Shown: positions 54,640 through 64,000 of the stretch, piece by piece
Position numbering within the stretch: position 1 is the stretch's first letter
Layout of the letters: every line of letters begins with the position of its first letter
Origin: Anomaloglossus baeobatrachus
Taxonomy: Eukaryota; Chordata; Amphibia; Anura; Aromobatidae
NCBI RefSeq assembly: GCF_048569485.1
Contig: NC_134353.1
Span: 71,692,908 to 71,756,907, forward strand
DNA length: 64,000 bases
Direction: 5' to 3'
Program-made: the position numbers and the translations under genes
The notes under the pieces: generated by a model
Databases searched by the model: none
What the model was told of the DNA's origin: nothing
The model's input: only the letters and a program-made list of their open reading frames with translations

Positions 54640-56270
54640 AAAATAGGAGTGTTACTGGTTTATTTTTGGTAATAAAAAAATGAAAAATGAATGAAGAAAA
54701 TAAAAATCTAAATCAAAACATTATTTGGTGTGACTTCCCTGGGCCACCAAACCAGCATTAAACCATCAGTTTTGTGGTTACACTTGCACACAGCTTTTGA
54801 AGGAACTCGGCAGGGAGGTTGTTCCAAACATCTTGGAGAAATAACCCCAGATCTTCTGTGTATGAGACCTGTGCAAATCCTTCTGTCTCTTTATGTAATC
54901 CCAGACAAACTGGATGATGATGAGATCAGGGCTCTGCCGGGGCCGGCTTAACACTTCTTGTTCTTCTTTATGATAAAGATAGTTCTTTAAAACATTGGCT
55001 GTATAATTGGGGTTGTTGTTCTGCTGCAGCATAAATTTGGATCCAATCAGACGCCTCCCTGATAGCATTGTTTGATGGATAATTATCTGCCTGTATATCT
55101 TAGGATTGAGGACACCAATAATTCTGACCAGATCCACAACTACATTTGCTCAGCCCCAAATTTGCACAAATCCTCCAATGTGCTTTACTGTTGCTTGAAA
55201 ACACCCATTATTTTACCACTCTCCAGCTCTTTGGGGAAAAAAATATTTTTTATTACAACTAGATATTTTGACTCATGAGTCCAGAGCACGTACTGCCATA
55301 TTTCTGCACCCCAATTCCTGTGTTTTCGGACATAGTTGAGTCTCTTGGCATTGTTACTAAGTAAAAGGTATGGTTTTTGGTCGCTATTCTTCCATAATGA
55401 CAGCTTCTAGACAGACTTTTCTAAACTGTATATGGCTGCAGCTGAATCCCAATAGTTGCTGCCATTTCTGACCTGATGGCACTGCTGGACATCTCCTTAA
55501 TTTGAAGGTAAGTATGATATGTCTTTCATCTGCTGCACAAAGTTTACTCGATTGACCGTTGCATCTATCCATTTCTTGGTGTCCTCAATGCTGAGAATTA
55601 GGCTAAGAACACACGTTGAGTAAAACATAGTGAGTGGAATGTGATAAAAAATAGCATTCCAGTCGGACCCATGTTACTCTTTGGGGTCACTCCCATGAGC
55701 AATTTTTTTCTCAGCCCTAATCGGACCAAGAAAACTATCGCAGCATGCTGTGGGTGGAATCTGATTCATTTTCAATCGAACAAATAAAAGTCTATGGCTG
55801 CAAGAGAAACATCACACTGCACTCGCATGACACCGGAGTGCAGTGCGATATATGCATCAGCTGATAATGGAGGATATAGGGAGATTAGTCCCTCCCTCTA
55901 ATCCACAGCTATCACCCTTTCCTCTGCAGCTACGTTTTGATGGCAGGATCACAGCACAGTCGCATGACACTTGGCTCATGCTGGCAACAGAGCGGAAGCC
56001 AAGGGTCAATAGCATACCGCATCTGATGCTCTTGCATTAGATGCTAAATGCCCGTGTGTCCTTAGCCTTACATTCACATACTTACACATCATCCAATACC
56101 ATCAAGAAGGCATATTATTGGCTCCAATCATACTCTGCAGTAGGAGAATGACCCCAGACATGCAGCAAATGTTACTAACAGCTATTTTCAATGTAAAGAA
56201 GAACAAGGAGTCCTTGAAGTGAAGATATGGCCCCACATAGCCCTTATCTCAACACTGTCTGCCTGAGTTG
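54640..56270 (-). pseudogene. Tc1-like transposon remnant, minus strand
   Basis: Minus-strand frame 54778-55137 reads GVLNPKIYRQII, then FMLQQNNNPNYTANVLKNYL and VLSRPRQSPDLIIIQFVWDY, the Tc1 DD34E core (QQDNDPKHTA and SPDLNPIE). QDN reads QNN and NPIE reads IIIQ, so catalytic residues are lost. Further right are N-terminal pieces with stops. Split by the MITE at 55601-56067. Confidence 0.8.
55601..56067. mobile_element. 467-bp MITE, TTA duplication
   Basis: GGCTAAGAACACACG ... CCCGTGTGTCCTTAGCC with TTA on both sides (55598-55600 and 56068-56070). Interior TCGGACC and CACTGCACTCGCATGACA. Harbinger-like duplication, different terminus from the AGGCC group. Confidence 0.8.
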
Positions 56271-56276
56271 CTTTAA

Positions 56277-56733
56277 AGAGGTTGTCCACTACTAGGACAA
56301 CCCTTTCTGATTCCATACATTTTCCCCAGCTAAAATAATAAAGCCTGTACTCACCTCTTGTACCAGCACCCTTCCAGTGATGTCTGGGCTTGTGGTGCCA
56401 GGGCTCCCATGGGGTTGTGATGTCACGCGAGCCGTGCGTCAAATCAGCGCCAGCTTCTTTCTTCCTGCCTTTGGACCAAGCAAATTAATCTACAGGAAGT
56501 GATGCTATGGCTGTACTCACTTCCTGTTGATATTTCGTTTGGTCGGAAACTGGGGAGAAGGAAGCTGGCATTGATTTGGATGTGGGGCTCTCATAACCCC
56601 TTGTGAGCCCCGGCACTGCGAGCCCGGACACCGCTGGAAAGGCACCAGTACAAGAGGTGAGTATAGGATTATTATTTTACCTGTGGAAAATGTATGGAAT
56701 CAGAAGGGGATGTCTTAGTAGTGGACAACCTCT
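56277..56733. mobile_element. TTAA palindromic element with long arms
   Basis: AGAGGTTGTCCACTACTAGG ... TTAGTAGTGGACAACCTCT flanked by TTAA. Arms of about 130 bp match nearly throughout (TGATTCCATACATTTTCC / GGAAAATGTATGGAATCA; ACTCACCTCTTGTACC / GGTACAAGAGGTGAGT-like). Confidence 0.75.
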
Positions 56734-56786
56734 TTAAAAACTGTGCAAGTGTACCTTGAAGAATAGCTGCTATTTTGAAGCTAAAG

Positions 56787-57203
56787 GTGGTCATACCAAA
56801 TATTGATTTGAAAAAAAAACTAGAAAAAAAACATCCAGCTCACCCCTCCTGAGAACAGTGTTATGGACAAAAGATTCCAGTGAATAACAGTCCAACATGA
56901 AGAAAAGTCCAGCACATCTAAAAAAATAAACGTTTATTTGAAAAAAATGTAATTTAAAAATTTAGTAGTAAAACATGTCCACAACAGCTGCGTTTGCGCA
57001 TTTCAGGGCGAGCATGCCCCTTAATCATATCTAAGTTATTTAAAGGGCATGCTCACCCTAAAATGTGTAAACGCAGCTGGTGTGGACATCTTTTTCTATT
57101 TTATTCACTGGGATCTTTTGTCCGTAGAACTCTTCTCAGGAGGGGTGAGCTGGATGTTTTTTTTTTCTAGTTTTTTTTTTTTTCAAATACTGATTTGGTT
57201 TAG
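56787..57203. repeat. Foldback element of about 415 bp
   Basis: ACATCCAGCTCACCCCTCCT near 56830 pairs with AGGAGGGGTGAGCTGGATGT near 57140, GTCCACAACAGCTGCGTTTG near 56977 pairs with AAACGCAGCTGGTGTGGAC near 57070, and A runs pair with T runs. Centre near 57030. No clear target duplication. Confidence 0.7.
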
Positions 57204-57542
57204 CTTTCTCTTTTGTTCAAATTTTTGTTAGATGATAAAAAAATAATCTACGTAGAATTTGTTTCACACCTGCCTAACACTTTTCGGTTTCATACTTCTC
57301 ATTATGTCACCCTCTCACTACAAGACGCCAGTGATTGTCTGCTCTCTCAAACATCATGTCTTCTTTGTATAAATAAAAATCAAAGATTTTATCTTTCTAA
57401 AATCTAAATTCCATGTTTCTTTTCTCTACTAACCTACACCTCACTGATTTTTCCATTTCTCGCAGGCAGCATACCCGCTGTCTGAGATTATATTGGACTC
57501 AGACCTTTCCTTCACTCGCTTCTTCCAATCCCTTCACACTTA
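57204..57542. other. No recognised feature
   Basis: T-rich short interval. No gene or repeat boundary seen. Confidence 0.3.
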
Positions 57543-58111
57543 TGTGGGCTTTACACAAGACGAGCTATCGCGCGATGCATCGTCGGGGTCACGTTTTTTG
57601 TGACGCACATCCGGCATCGCTTGCGACGTCGTCTCGTGTGACACCTCCGAGCGACGCAGAATCGCTCACAAATCGTGAGTCGTGTACTCGTCGCTTATTT
57701 TTAAAAAAATGTTTATTTTTAAAGGCGCCAGTTGTTCATCATACCCGGGGCAGCACACATCGCTTCGTGTGACACCCCAGGAACGATGAACACAGCTTAC
57801 CTGCGTCCCGCAGCACCCGCCGGCTATGCGGAAGGAAAGAGGTGGGTGGGATGTTTACGTCCCGCTCATCTCCGACCCTCCGCTTCTATTGGCCGGCCGC
57901 TGTGTGACGTCACTGTGACGCCGAACGTCCCTCCCCCTTCAGGAATGGATGTTCGCCGCCCACAGCGAGGTCGCTCAGCAGGTAAGTACGTATGACGGGG
58001 GTTAACGACTTTGTGCGCCACGGGCAACTAATTGCCGTGATGCACAAACGACGGGGTCAGGTACGATCGCTTGTGCAATCGCACGATAGATCGTACCGTG
58101 CGAAGCCCACA
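57543..58111. mobile_element. 569-bp Harbinger-like MITE, TTA duplication
   Basis: TGTGGGCTTTACACAAGACG ... CCGTGCGAAGCCCACA with TTA on both sides (57540-57542 and 58112-58114). Confidence 0.85.
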
Positions 58112-58206
58112 TTAATGTATGTCACACACACCTGAAAAACATCTCTAGTTCCAGAGTTTTCTTAGCAGGTAGAGAACCAAAACTGTCACTCCCAGAAAAT
58201 CATTTA

Positions 58207-58623
58207 GGCCCTGTGCGCACGCTGCAGATTTACCGCAGATTTTGCCGCGGATTTGCAGCTGACTTGCTGCAGAAAATGTGTCTAACATTGCTGCAGTCAT
58301 AACCCAGCAAAACCTATGGGTTTTAAAAAAATGCTGTGCGCACACTGCGTTTTTTTATAACCGCGGATTTACCCGCAGATTTTCCGCTGCGGAATTAATG
58401 AGCATGTCACTTCTTTTCCGCAGGTACCTGCGGTTTTTGCCATAGCTAATGGTAAAAATCCGCAGGGACCAACCTGCGGAAAATCAGCAGCAAATCCGCA
58501 TCAATCCGCACCAACCCGCGGTAAAACCGCATGCGGATTTCAATTTTTACTGTGGGTGCGGGATTCTTTTAGAGGGTCTGTTTTTTCCTTAAGAAAAAGT
58601 CACTTTCTAGTGCGCACAAGGCC
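58207..58623. mobile_element. 417-bp MITE, TTA duplication
   Basis: GGCCCTGTGCGCACGCTGC ... CTAGTGCGCACAAGGCC with TTA on both sides. Interior built of GCGGATTT/AAATCCGC motifs as in 13673-13969. Confidence 0.82.
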
Positions 58624-58829
58624 TTAATCTGTCCAGGCACAGGTACTGCCGAAGAAATAATTCTCTTATTGGGTGGCTTTATGGAAGTATGGATGTATTA
58701 TTTTCTGAAGATTTTATCTGCATTGTTTTAAAGTATACTCTGAGGTTGATGTGGACAACAGAGGCATGAAAATCACACCCACTGCTCCATGTACAGGTGA
58801 AACCAGAAGTTTACGTCCACTGTCTATAA

Positions 58830-59362
58830 AAACTGCTTTACACGGGACGACCGATCATGTGAGTTCACGATTGATCGTACCCGCCCCCCGTCGTTTCTGC
58901 GTCACGGGCAATTCATTGCCCGTGGCGCACAAAGTCGTAAACCCCCCGTCACACGTACTTACCTCCCGTGTGACGTCGCTGAGGGCGGCAAACATCCACT
59001 TCCTGAAGTGGGAGGGATGTTCGGCGTCACAGCGACGTCACACGGCGGCCGGCCAATAGAGGCGGAGGGACGGAGATGAGCGGGATGTAAACATCCCGCC
59101 CACCTCCTTCCACATAGCCGCCGGGAGCCGCGGGACGCAGGTAAGCGATGTTCATCGTTCCCGTGGTGTCACACGGAGCAACGTGTGCTGCCACGGGAAC
59201 GATGAACAACCGGCGCTATGTTTCATAAACGATTTGTGAGCGATAGTGCGTCGCTAGGAGGTGTCACACAGGCCGACGTCGCAAGCGATGCCGGATGTGC
59301 GTCACAAAATCCGTGACCCCGACGATCTATCGCACGATAGATCGTCTCGTGTAAAGCAGGCA
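58830..59362. mobile_element. 533-bp Harbinger-like MITE, TAA duplication
   Basis: AAACTGCTTTACACGGGACG ... CGTCTCGTGTAAAGCAGGCA between TAA sites (58827-58829 and 59363-59365). Interior like 22399-22965 (GTCGTTTCTGCGTCACGGG). Confidence 0.82.
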
Positions 59363-59365
59363 TAA

Positions 59366-59736
59366 GGCTATGTGCGCATGTTGCATTTTTTCATGCGTTT
59401 ACGCTGCATTTTGCACTGCAGCGTAAACGCATGCGTCCTGCATCCCCAGCACAATCTATGAAGATTGTGCAAATTCCATCTGCATGTTGCGTTTTAGAAC
59501 GCAGCATTTCAGCTGCTGAAATATTTTGCCAAAACGCTGCATTTTAAAAAGCAACATGTCACTTCTTTTGTGCGTTCCTGGGCTTTTTCACCTCTCTCTA
59601 TGGCAGAGCAAGCATCCAGAACGCATGAATTCTGCATGCACAATGCTTTCAAAATGCAGCTTTTCAGCTGCGTTTTGAAACACACATGCAGTGACTTAAA
59701 CACTGCTGAATAGAACGCAGACGTACGCACATACCC
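59366..59736. mobile_element. 371-bp MITE abutting the previous one, TAA shared
   Basis: GGCTATGTGCGCATG ... CGTACGCACATACCC, between TAA at 59363-59365 and 59737-59739. The left TAA is also the right TAA of 58830-59362. Interior GCGTTTACGCTGCATTTTGC and inverted partners. Confidence 0.8.
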
Positions 59737-60739
59737 TAAATCAGAATATAGGTTTCCATTTTTAGGTAAATGAGGAACCAAAATTATTTATATTTGCCTA
59801 ATGCCAGAATAATGAGAGAGAGAGAATGTTTTAAGGCATTTTTATTAGTTTCATTAAAGTCAAAAGTTTACATCCACTAAGAGTACTATGCCTTTAAACA
59901 ATATGGGACAGCCTATATGATGATGTCATGTCTTTGGAAGTTTCTGATAGGTTTATTGGCAACACCTGAGTTAATTAGAGACACACTTGTGGATGTATTT
60001 TAATACACACCTGAAACAACACACTGCTTCTTTGTGAAGCATCATGGGAAAGTCAAAAGAAATCAGCTAAAATCTCAGGAAGAGAATTGTGGACTTACAC
60101 ATGTCTGGTTCATCCTTGGGTGCAAGTTCCAGATACCTGAAGGTGCCTTGTTCATCTGTACAAACAATTATACACAATTACAAACAATTAGAAACAAGGA
60201 GGGAATGTCCAGCCATCATACCACTCAGGAAGGAGATGAGTTCTGTGGACCAGAGATGAACATTCTTTGGTCAGACATGTGCATATAAACCCAAGAACAA
60301 AAGCAAAAGAAGTATACTGCCAAACTGGTTACAAAGTGGTCTAAGTATGACAAAGTGAATGTTTTGGAATGGCCATCATAAAACCCTGATCTCAATCCTA
60401 TTGAAAATTTATGGGCAAAGCTGAAAAGGCTGGTGCGAGTAAGGCGACCTACAAACATGGCTCAGCTACACCAGTTCTGTCAGGAGTTTTGGGCCCAAAT
60501 TCCTACCAACTATTGTGAGAAGCTTCTGGAAGGAGGTCCAAAACGTTTGACCCAAGTCATACTGTGTAAGGGCATTGGTACCAAATGCTAATGAAATGTA
60601 TGTAAACTTTTGACCTTGCAGAAAGTAATAAAGATGCCTTTAAACATTCTCTCTCTCTCTCATTATTCTGGAATTTGGCAAATAGAAAATAGAAATAATT
60701 TTGGTTCCTAATTGACCTAAAACGGGAAAAAGTTATTCT

Positions 60740-60950
60740 GATTTCATGTCGGATAGTGAGAAAAGCCTGTAGATGTGTCTTTATAGAGAGTGGAGGGAAA
60801 AACCTGCAGATGTGTCGTTATAGAGAATGGAGGGAAAAACCTGCAGATGTGTCGTTATAGAGAGTGGAGGGAAAAACCTGCAGATGTGTCCTTATAGAGA
60901 GTGGAGGGAAAAACCTGCAGATGTGAAGTTATAGAGAGTGGAGGGAAACT
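60740..60950. repeat. 37-bp tandem repeat in a Tc1 arm
   Basis: About five copies of GTGGAGGGAAAAACCTGCAG ATGTGTCGTTATAGAGA. Each unit contains the TATAGAGAGTGGAGGGAAA piece of the terminal inverted repeat, so the array arose from the element end. Confidence 0.85.
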
Positions 60951-60964
60951 TCTGGTTTCAACTG

Positions 60965-61201
60965 CACGTCTATATCATACATAGAAATAAGTATTCACAA
61001 ACACATAAAAACTCATTACTGTGGATTTTAATCAGCAAAATATTCTATGGTAAAAAAAAATATTATTCAACAAATGTGTGCACATCTAAATGGCTTGCCA
61101 AGAAATTCTTGGCAACTTTCATCAAGATTATTGTACGAAAACGTCAGCTGCTCAGCAAATCCACAATGTTCATTGTCATAATAGATTTCCTGAAAAATGT
61201 A
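60965..61201. other. No recognised feature
   Basis: Short A/T-rich interval next to the LTR at 61202. Confidence 0.3.
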
Positions 61202-62356
61202 TGACTCGCCCACCCCAGGGCTATGGGACACCCGGTGCCGGGCCGGACTAGTCCGGTGGTAGTCAGTGGTGGCTGGGCCCGGCTCCGTGGCCCTGGTGGG
61301 TGTCAGTTGAATATGTGGCGGATGACTTTAAGTTTGTATTCGTGACGCCACCTGTGGCATGCGGCTAATAAGCCGCCGCTGCTGTGTGAGGCCACCGGGA
61401 TGATGTGATGGCAGCTATGGTGGTACTGCTCCCCACAGGTGGAGCAATGCCCGGGGCACAGTTGGTGCTTGTAAGTGTCTATGCAGATGGAATAACAGAG
61501 ACGAGTCCAAAGGTGCAGTTCCAGTTCTTTTACTCACAGTTTCCGTCACAGTTGCAGGGACCCTCAGACTGCTGGGACCACTGTCAGGGACCTCCGTCAG
61601 TTCTGGATGATTCAGAGCGTGAAATCCGGATCCCTCTCTTTAGTGTCTCTTTTTCTGCTGTCTTCACTAGCCTTGCCTTAGGTAGATGGACTTGGCTTGG
61701 CCTCCATTACAGCCTCCAGGCTGGGGGGTCACCTGTCGGCTGATTACCCCTTTTCTGAAGGTCTGCTCTGGGTTCTGGCCCTGGGAGCTTGCAATTCCCT
61801 GGGCCTCGGTTTTTACTGTCTGGAGACTGTCTTTTCACTCCTCCAGTTTCTAGGGACCGTCCCCTGTCGCAGCTAATCACTCCACCGATGTCACTGTGGA
61901 ACGGGCCACCGCAGCCTGCAGCTACCCGTAGCGCCTCTGGGCCCTCGGCAGCGGTACCCAACAAGGACTGCTCGTGGTACCTTACAGGACTACCCGCGGC
62001 CCTGCGACCCTTTCTTCTCTTCTCGTCCTACATGCTCACTCCTCACTCTCCCACTCCCTGAGCGAACTGACTAAACTTGACCTTCCCTTCTCTATCTACT
62101 CTCAGATGGCTCCTCCCACCTCCCCAGTTGCTAGGCTACCACCCTATGGGAGCAGGGATGGGTCTTACAGCCCCTCTCAGCATGCAGCATGGGAGGGTTG
62201 CCTGCCACTTTCCCTGGTCCTGTGTGTCCCTAACAATGGGTGTAGTGTGAATTTACCAGGAGACCGGAGTTCACTCTCTTCCTCTCCCAGAATGGGGCAT
62301 CACACCGCAGATGGGATGCAATGACCTGTGGCGACGGAAGCCTCAGGGGCGCCACA
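61202..62356 (-). repeat. 3' LTR of the second cold-shock-domain element
   Basis: 1155 bp. Start hairpin GTGGCG...CGCCAC, donor-like CTGTGAGTAAAAG (minus strand, about 61531) and GGTGGCGTCACGAATAC (minus strand, about 61340). The inner end at 61202 is set by the TG...CA rule only. Confidence 0.7.
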
Positions 62357-62574
62357 CTCCCCCACAGCAAATCCCAGCACGTCCTCGGGCTGAAAAACAA
62401 CAAAAACATATGGAACACTGCAAAACATTGTAGGTATGCAATAACATAAACTGTAAAACATTTCTTCCCTTTATGGGAGGTACAGATCATGAACGTTGCA
62501 AACTTCTTATAAAGAAAACTCTAAGTGTGCACTTCCAGTCCATTGCACGGTTCAGGCAAATCCCCCATAATTCT

Positions 62575-62870
62575 GGTAGGGGGCACAACGGGTGCAACTA
62601 ATTACATTTTTGGCTACTACAAGTCCAGTAGCCCGTCAGTTCGTTTCAAACAAACAAAGTAACATCTTCGACCAGCCATTAAGTCCAATGGCCTGGTTGC
62701 ATCAGACAGATCAACAACATACCAGCCGTTAAGTCCAATGGCCTGGTAGGACATAAAACACATACACCACACACCAGCCACTAAGTCCAGTGGCCTGGTA
62801 GGTCAGGACACCTAAACATTCACCGGGGCCCACATTCCAGTTCAGTGGCCCAGTAGCACATAACATGGGG
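62575..62870 (-). repeat. Four imperfect hairpin repeats in the 3' non-coding region
   Basis: Copies of ACCAGCCATTAAGTCCAATG GCCTGGT at about 62620-62690, 62722 and 62772, with a diverged copy near 62830. Each can fold on itself (ACCAGCCATT / AATGGCCTGGT). Period about 50-60 bp. Confidence 0.7.
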
Positions 62871-63012
62871 GGGGGGGTGACGTCTTCAAAAAGAATCAGG
62901 GGCAGTACAGTAAGAAAGGGTGTCATCTTCGAAAAGAATCAAGGGCAAAACACAAGGGACTTCTTCAAAAAGAACAAGGGGCTATGTACAGTTTGGCAGC
63001 TCTTCATCTTCC

Positions 63013-64000
63013 TTACTCTCTAGGATAGATATCAGGATCCCACTCCGGCATGGCTCCTGGCAGCAGGTACGCTGACGAGATCATCGTCTGGGTCCCTTGA
63101 GCACTGGTCCCTGACCTTCTGCGCTGTCCCGCAGCCTGGATTGGAGTGGGGCTGCCTGTAAGCGTTGCCCGGCGCTGCTGCAGGGGGCTGCTTGTCTGCA
63201 GGGGGCTATTGCTGTGGTCTTTGGGGCCCTGCTTTGGCCGGGCGCCCTGCATCACACGCGCCATGGAGATCCTGGTCTGTGTCTCCTGGGTAACTGTTGT
63301 AGGCCCGCTGCAATGTTCTGCGGCCTGGGTCTGTCTGTCTGGAGGGCTGCGGCTGCTGCTGGCAGGGGAATCACTGCGAGATGGCATGGCGCGGCGCCAC
63401 TCCGGTTCCTCCGGGGCCGCTTCTTCCTGCATAATACGCACATGCAGCGCATACCACCCACGGTCTCCCATCAGCCGGGCATACTCCACCACATCCCCCA
63501 GCTTGGCATCGCGTCCTGGATGGCCTCTGGGCAGGTGCTCCTCAATGTCTCTCCGGGCCACAAATACATCCTTGCCCAGACCAGGCTCCCGGATGAAGCC
63601 CCAGCCATCTTTTTGCCGAAAATCAACTATGGTGCCCCGTCGTACTGGGCACTCGGTCCCTTTCAGGGCCTTCCTGACTTCCTCCTTAGAGGCCAGATTT
63701 GCGACTTCTCGGGCCCTTCTTTTCTTCTCCCGGAGTTCCCGCTCCCGCTGGTACTCGACCACCAGCCTCTGGCACGTCAGCTCATTGACCAGGGGAGTTT
63801 CCTTGGGGCGCAGCGGCCGCTGCAGTCCCCTGGTCTCTATGGGCGCTGCGTCCCAGTTCGCTCCCGGGGATGCCATTCCCAGGAGGTTCACAGGGGGACT
63901 CGGCAGGGGGCCCACTAGCGGTTCGGGGGTCATCCCACCCCAAGCTCCGTCCGCGGGAGTCTCAGGCAGGCCTCCGGTGCCCCACCGGGCGTCCGCAGGG
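63013..64000 (-). CDS. Cold-shock-domain protein of the second LTR element (partial)
   Basis: The frame is open to the window edge. The first ATG seen is at 63933, but the frame continues upstream of it, so the true start is probably outside. Numbered from that ATG (306 residues): Pro-rich start, a basic helix-like stretch (57-92, YQRERELREKKRRAREV), and a cold-shock domain (about 99-166) with RNP1-like GWGFI (110-114), RNP2-like DVFVAR (122-127) and the same HLPRGHPGR insert as the 1669-3690 protein. A Ser/Thr/Pro/Gln-rich tail follows. Outside the domain the two proteins are not obviously alike, so they are diverged lineages. The known domain role is single-stranded nucleic-acid binding. 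The inferred role is binding element RNA. Confidence 0.82.
   Translation of the reverse strand, partial: PADARWGTGGLPETPADGAWGGMTPEPLVGPLPSPPVNLLGMASPGANWDAAPIETRGLQRPLRPKETPLVNELTCQRLVVEYQRERELREKKRRAREVANLASKEEVRKALKGTECPVRRGTIVDFRQKDGWGFIREPGLGKDVFVARRDIEEHLPRGHPGRDAKLGDVVEYARLMGDRGWYALHVRIMQEEAAPEEPEWRRAMPSRSDSPASSSRSPPDRQTQAAEHCSGPTTVTQETQTRISMARVMQGARPKQGPKDHSNSPLQTSSPLQQRRATLTGSPTPIQAAGQRRRSGTSAQGTQTMISSAYLLPGAMPEWDPDIYPRE

Larger units (their letters stand above)
58794..60964 (+). mobile_element. Tc1/mariner element with two nested MITEs
   Basis: Terminal inverted repeats CAGGTGAAACCAGAAGTTTA and AACTTCTGGTTTCAACTG, with TA before the left end. About 200-bp inner inverted repeats follow (TCAGAATATAGG ... 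and CATTATTCTGGAATTTGGCA). The interior, 60030-60600, holds transposase pieces (a DLNPIENLWAKLKRL-like C-terminus at about 60385) broken by stops and deletion. Two MITEs (58830-59362 and 59366-59736) sit in the left arm and a 37-bp repeat in the right. Confidence 0.8.
61202..64000 (-). mobile_element. Second cold-shock-domain LTR element, 3' half, runs off the window
   Basis: Minus-strand element: coding frame (63013 to the edge), 3' non-coding region with four hairpin repeats, acceptor-like TTGTTTTCAG-CCCGAGGACGTGCTG block (62372-62395), purine tract TGGGGGAG and 3' LTR (61202-62356, TGTGGCGCCCCTGAGG ... GGGCGAGTCA). No pol between frame and LTR. The 5' LTR is beyond the right edge, so age and target duplication cannot be read. 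Confidence 0.8.

Overview
The window looks like nuclear DNA of a repeat-rich vertebrate, most likely a frog. It is dominated by short palindromic DNA transposons (3-bp target duplications of PIF/Harbinger type and TTAA duplications of Kolobok or piggyBac type), Tc1/mariner, hAT and CR1 remains, LTR elements, long GATA-type microsatellites and minisatellites. I recognise one host coding exon, the last coding exon of an orphan GPCR most like GPR78 (minus strand, 25181-25418). Everything else I can identify is mobile or tandem DNA. No tRNA, rRNA or CRISPR was seen. All boundaries were read by eye.

Layout. 1-8536: a minus-strand Gypsy-type LTR element (5' LTR 7953-8536) that runs off the left edge. 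A younger plus-strand LTR element (379-5642, target duplication TTAC) lies inside it. This younger element has near-identical 1247-bp LTRs, and its internal region carries a single 673-codon frame with a cold-shock/Y-box-type nucleic-acid-binding domain and no pol. 8.8-11.6 kb: nested solo LTRs and an LTR fragment. 12.5-22.9 kb: a LINE 3' end, hairpin elements, a 1.5-kb TATC microsatellite and a chain of TTAA elements. 23-26 kb: a minisatellite and the GPR78-like exon. 26.4-30.5 kb: a 47-bp satellite in two mirror-image arms with a solo LTR inserted. 31.4-33.5 kb: a 2-kb TTAA element holding a 25-bp minisatellite. 34-41 kb: Tc1 and hAT remains. 41.4-44.9 kb: a broken Copia element with three small DNA-transposon insertions. 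45.8-50.3 kb: stacked LTR fossils. 51-61 kb: a dispersed repeat, CR1, Tc1 and many Harbinger-like elements. 61.2-64 kb: the 3' half of a second, diverged cold-shock-domain LTR element on the minus strand, running off the right edge.

The best candidate for something undescribed is the pol-less LTR family carrying a cold-shock domain. Two diverged coding copies (1669-3690 and 63013-64000) and one deletion copy (47108-49575) share LTR start hairpins and a short block with a splice-acceptor look just before the polypurine tract. Both coding copies also have repeats or hairpins between the frame and the 3' LTR. A donor-like GTGAGT inside the LTR is shared by all related LTRs in the window. The inference is that the element supplies its own RNA-binding protein and borrows reverse transcriptase and integrase from a relative.
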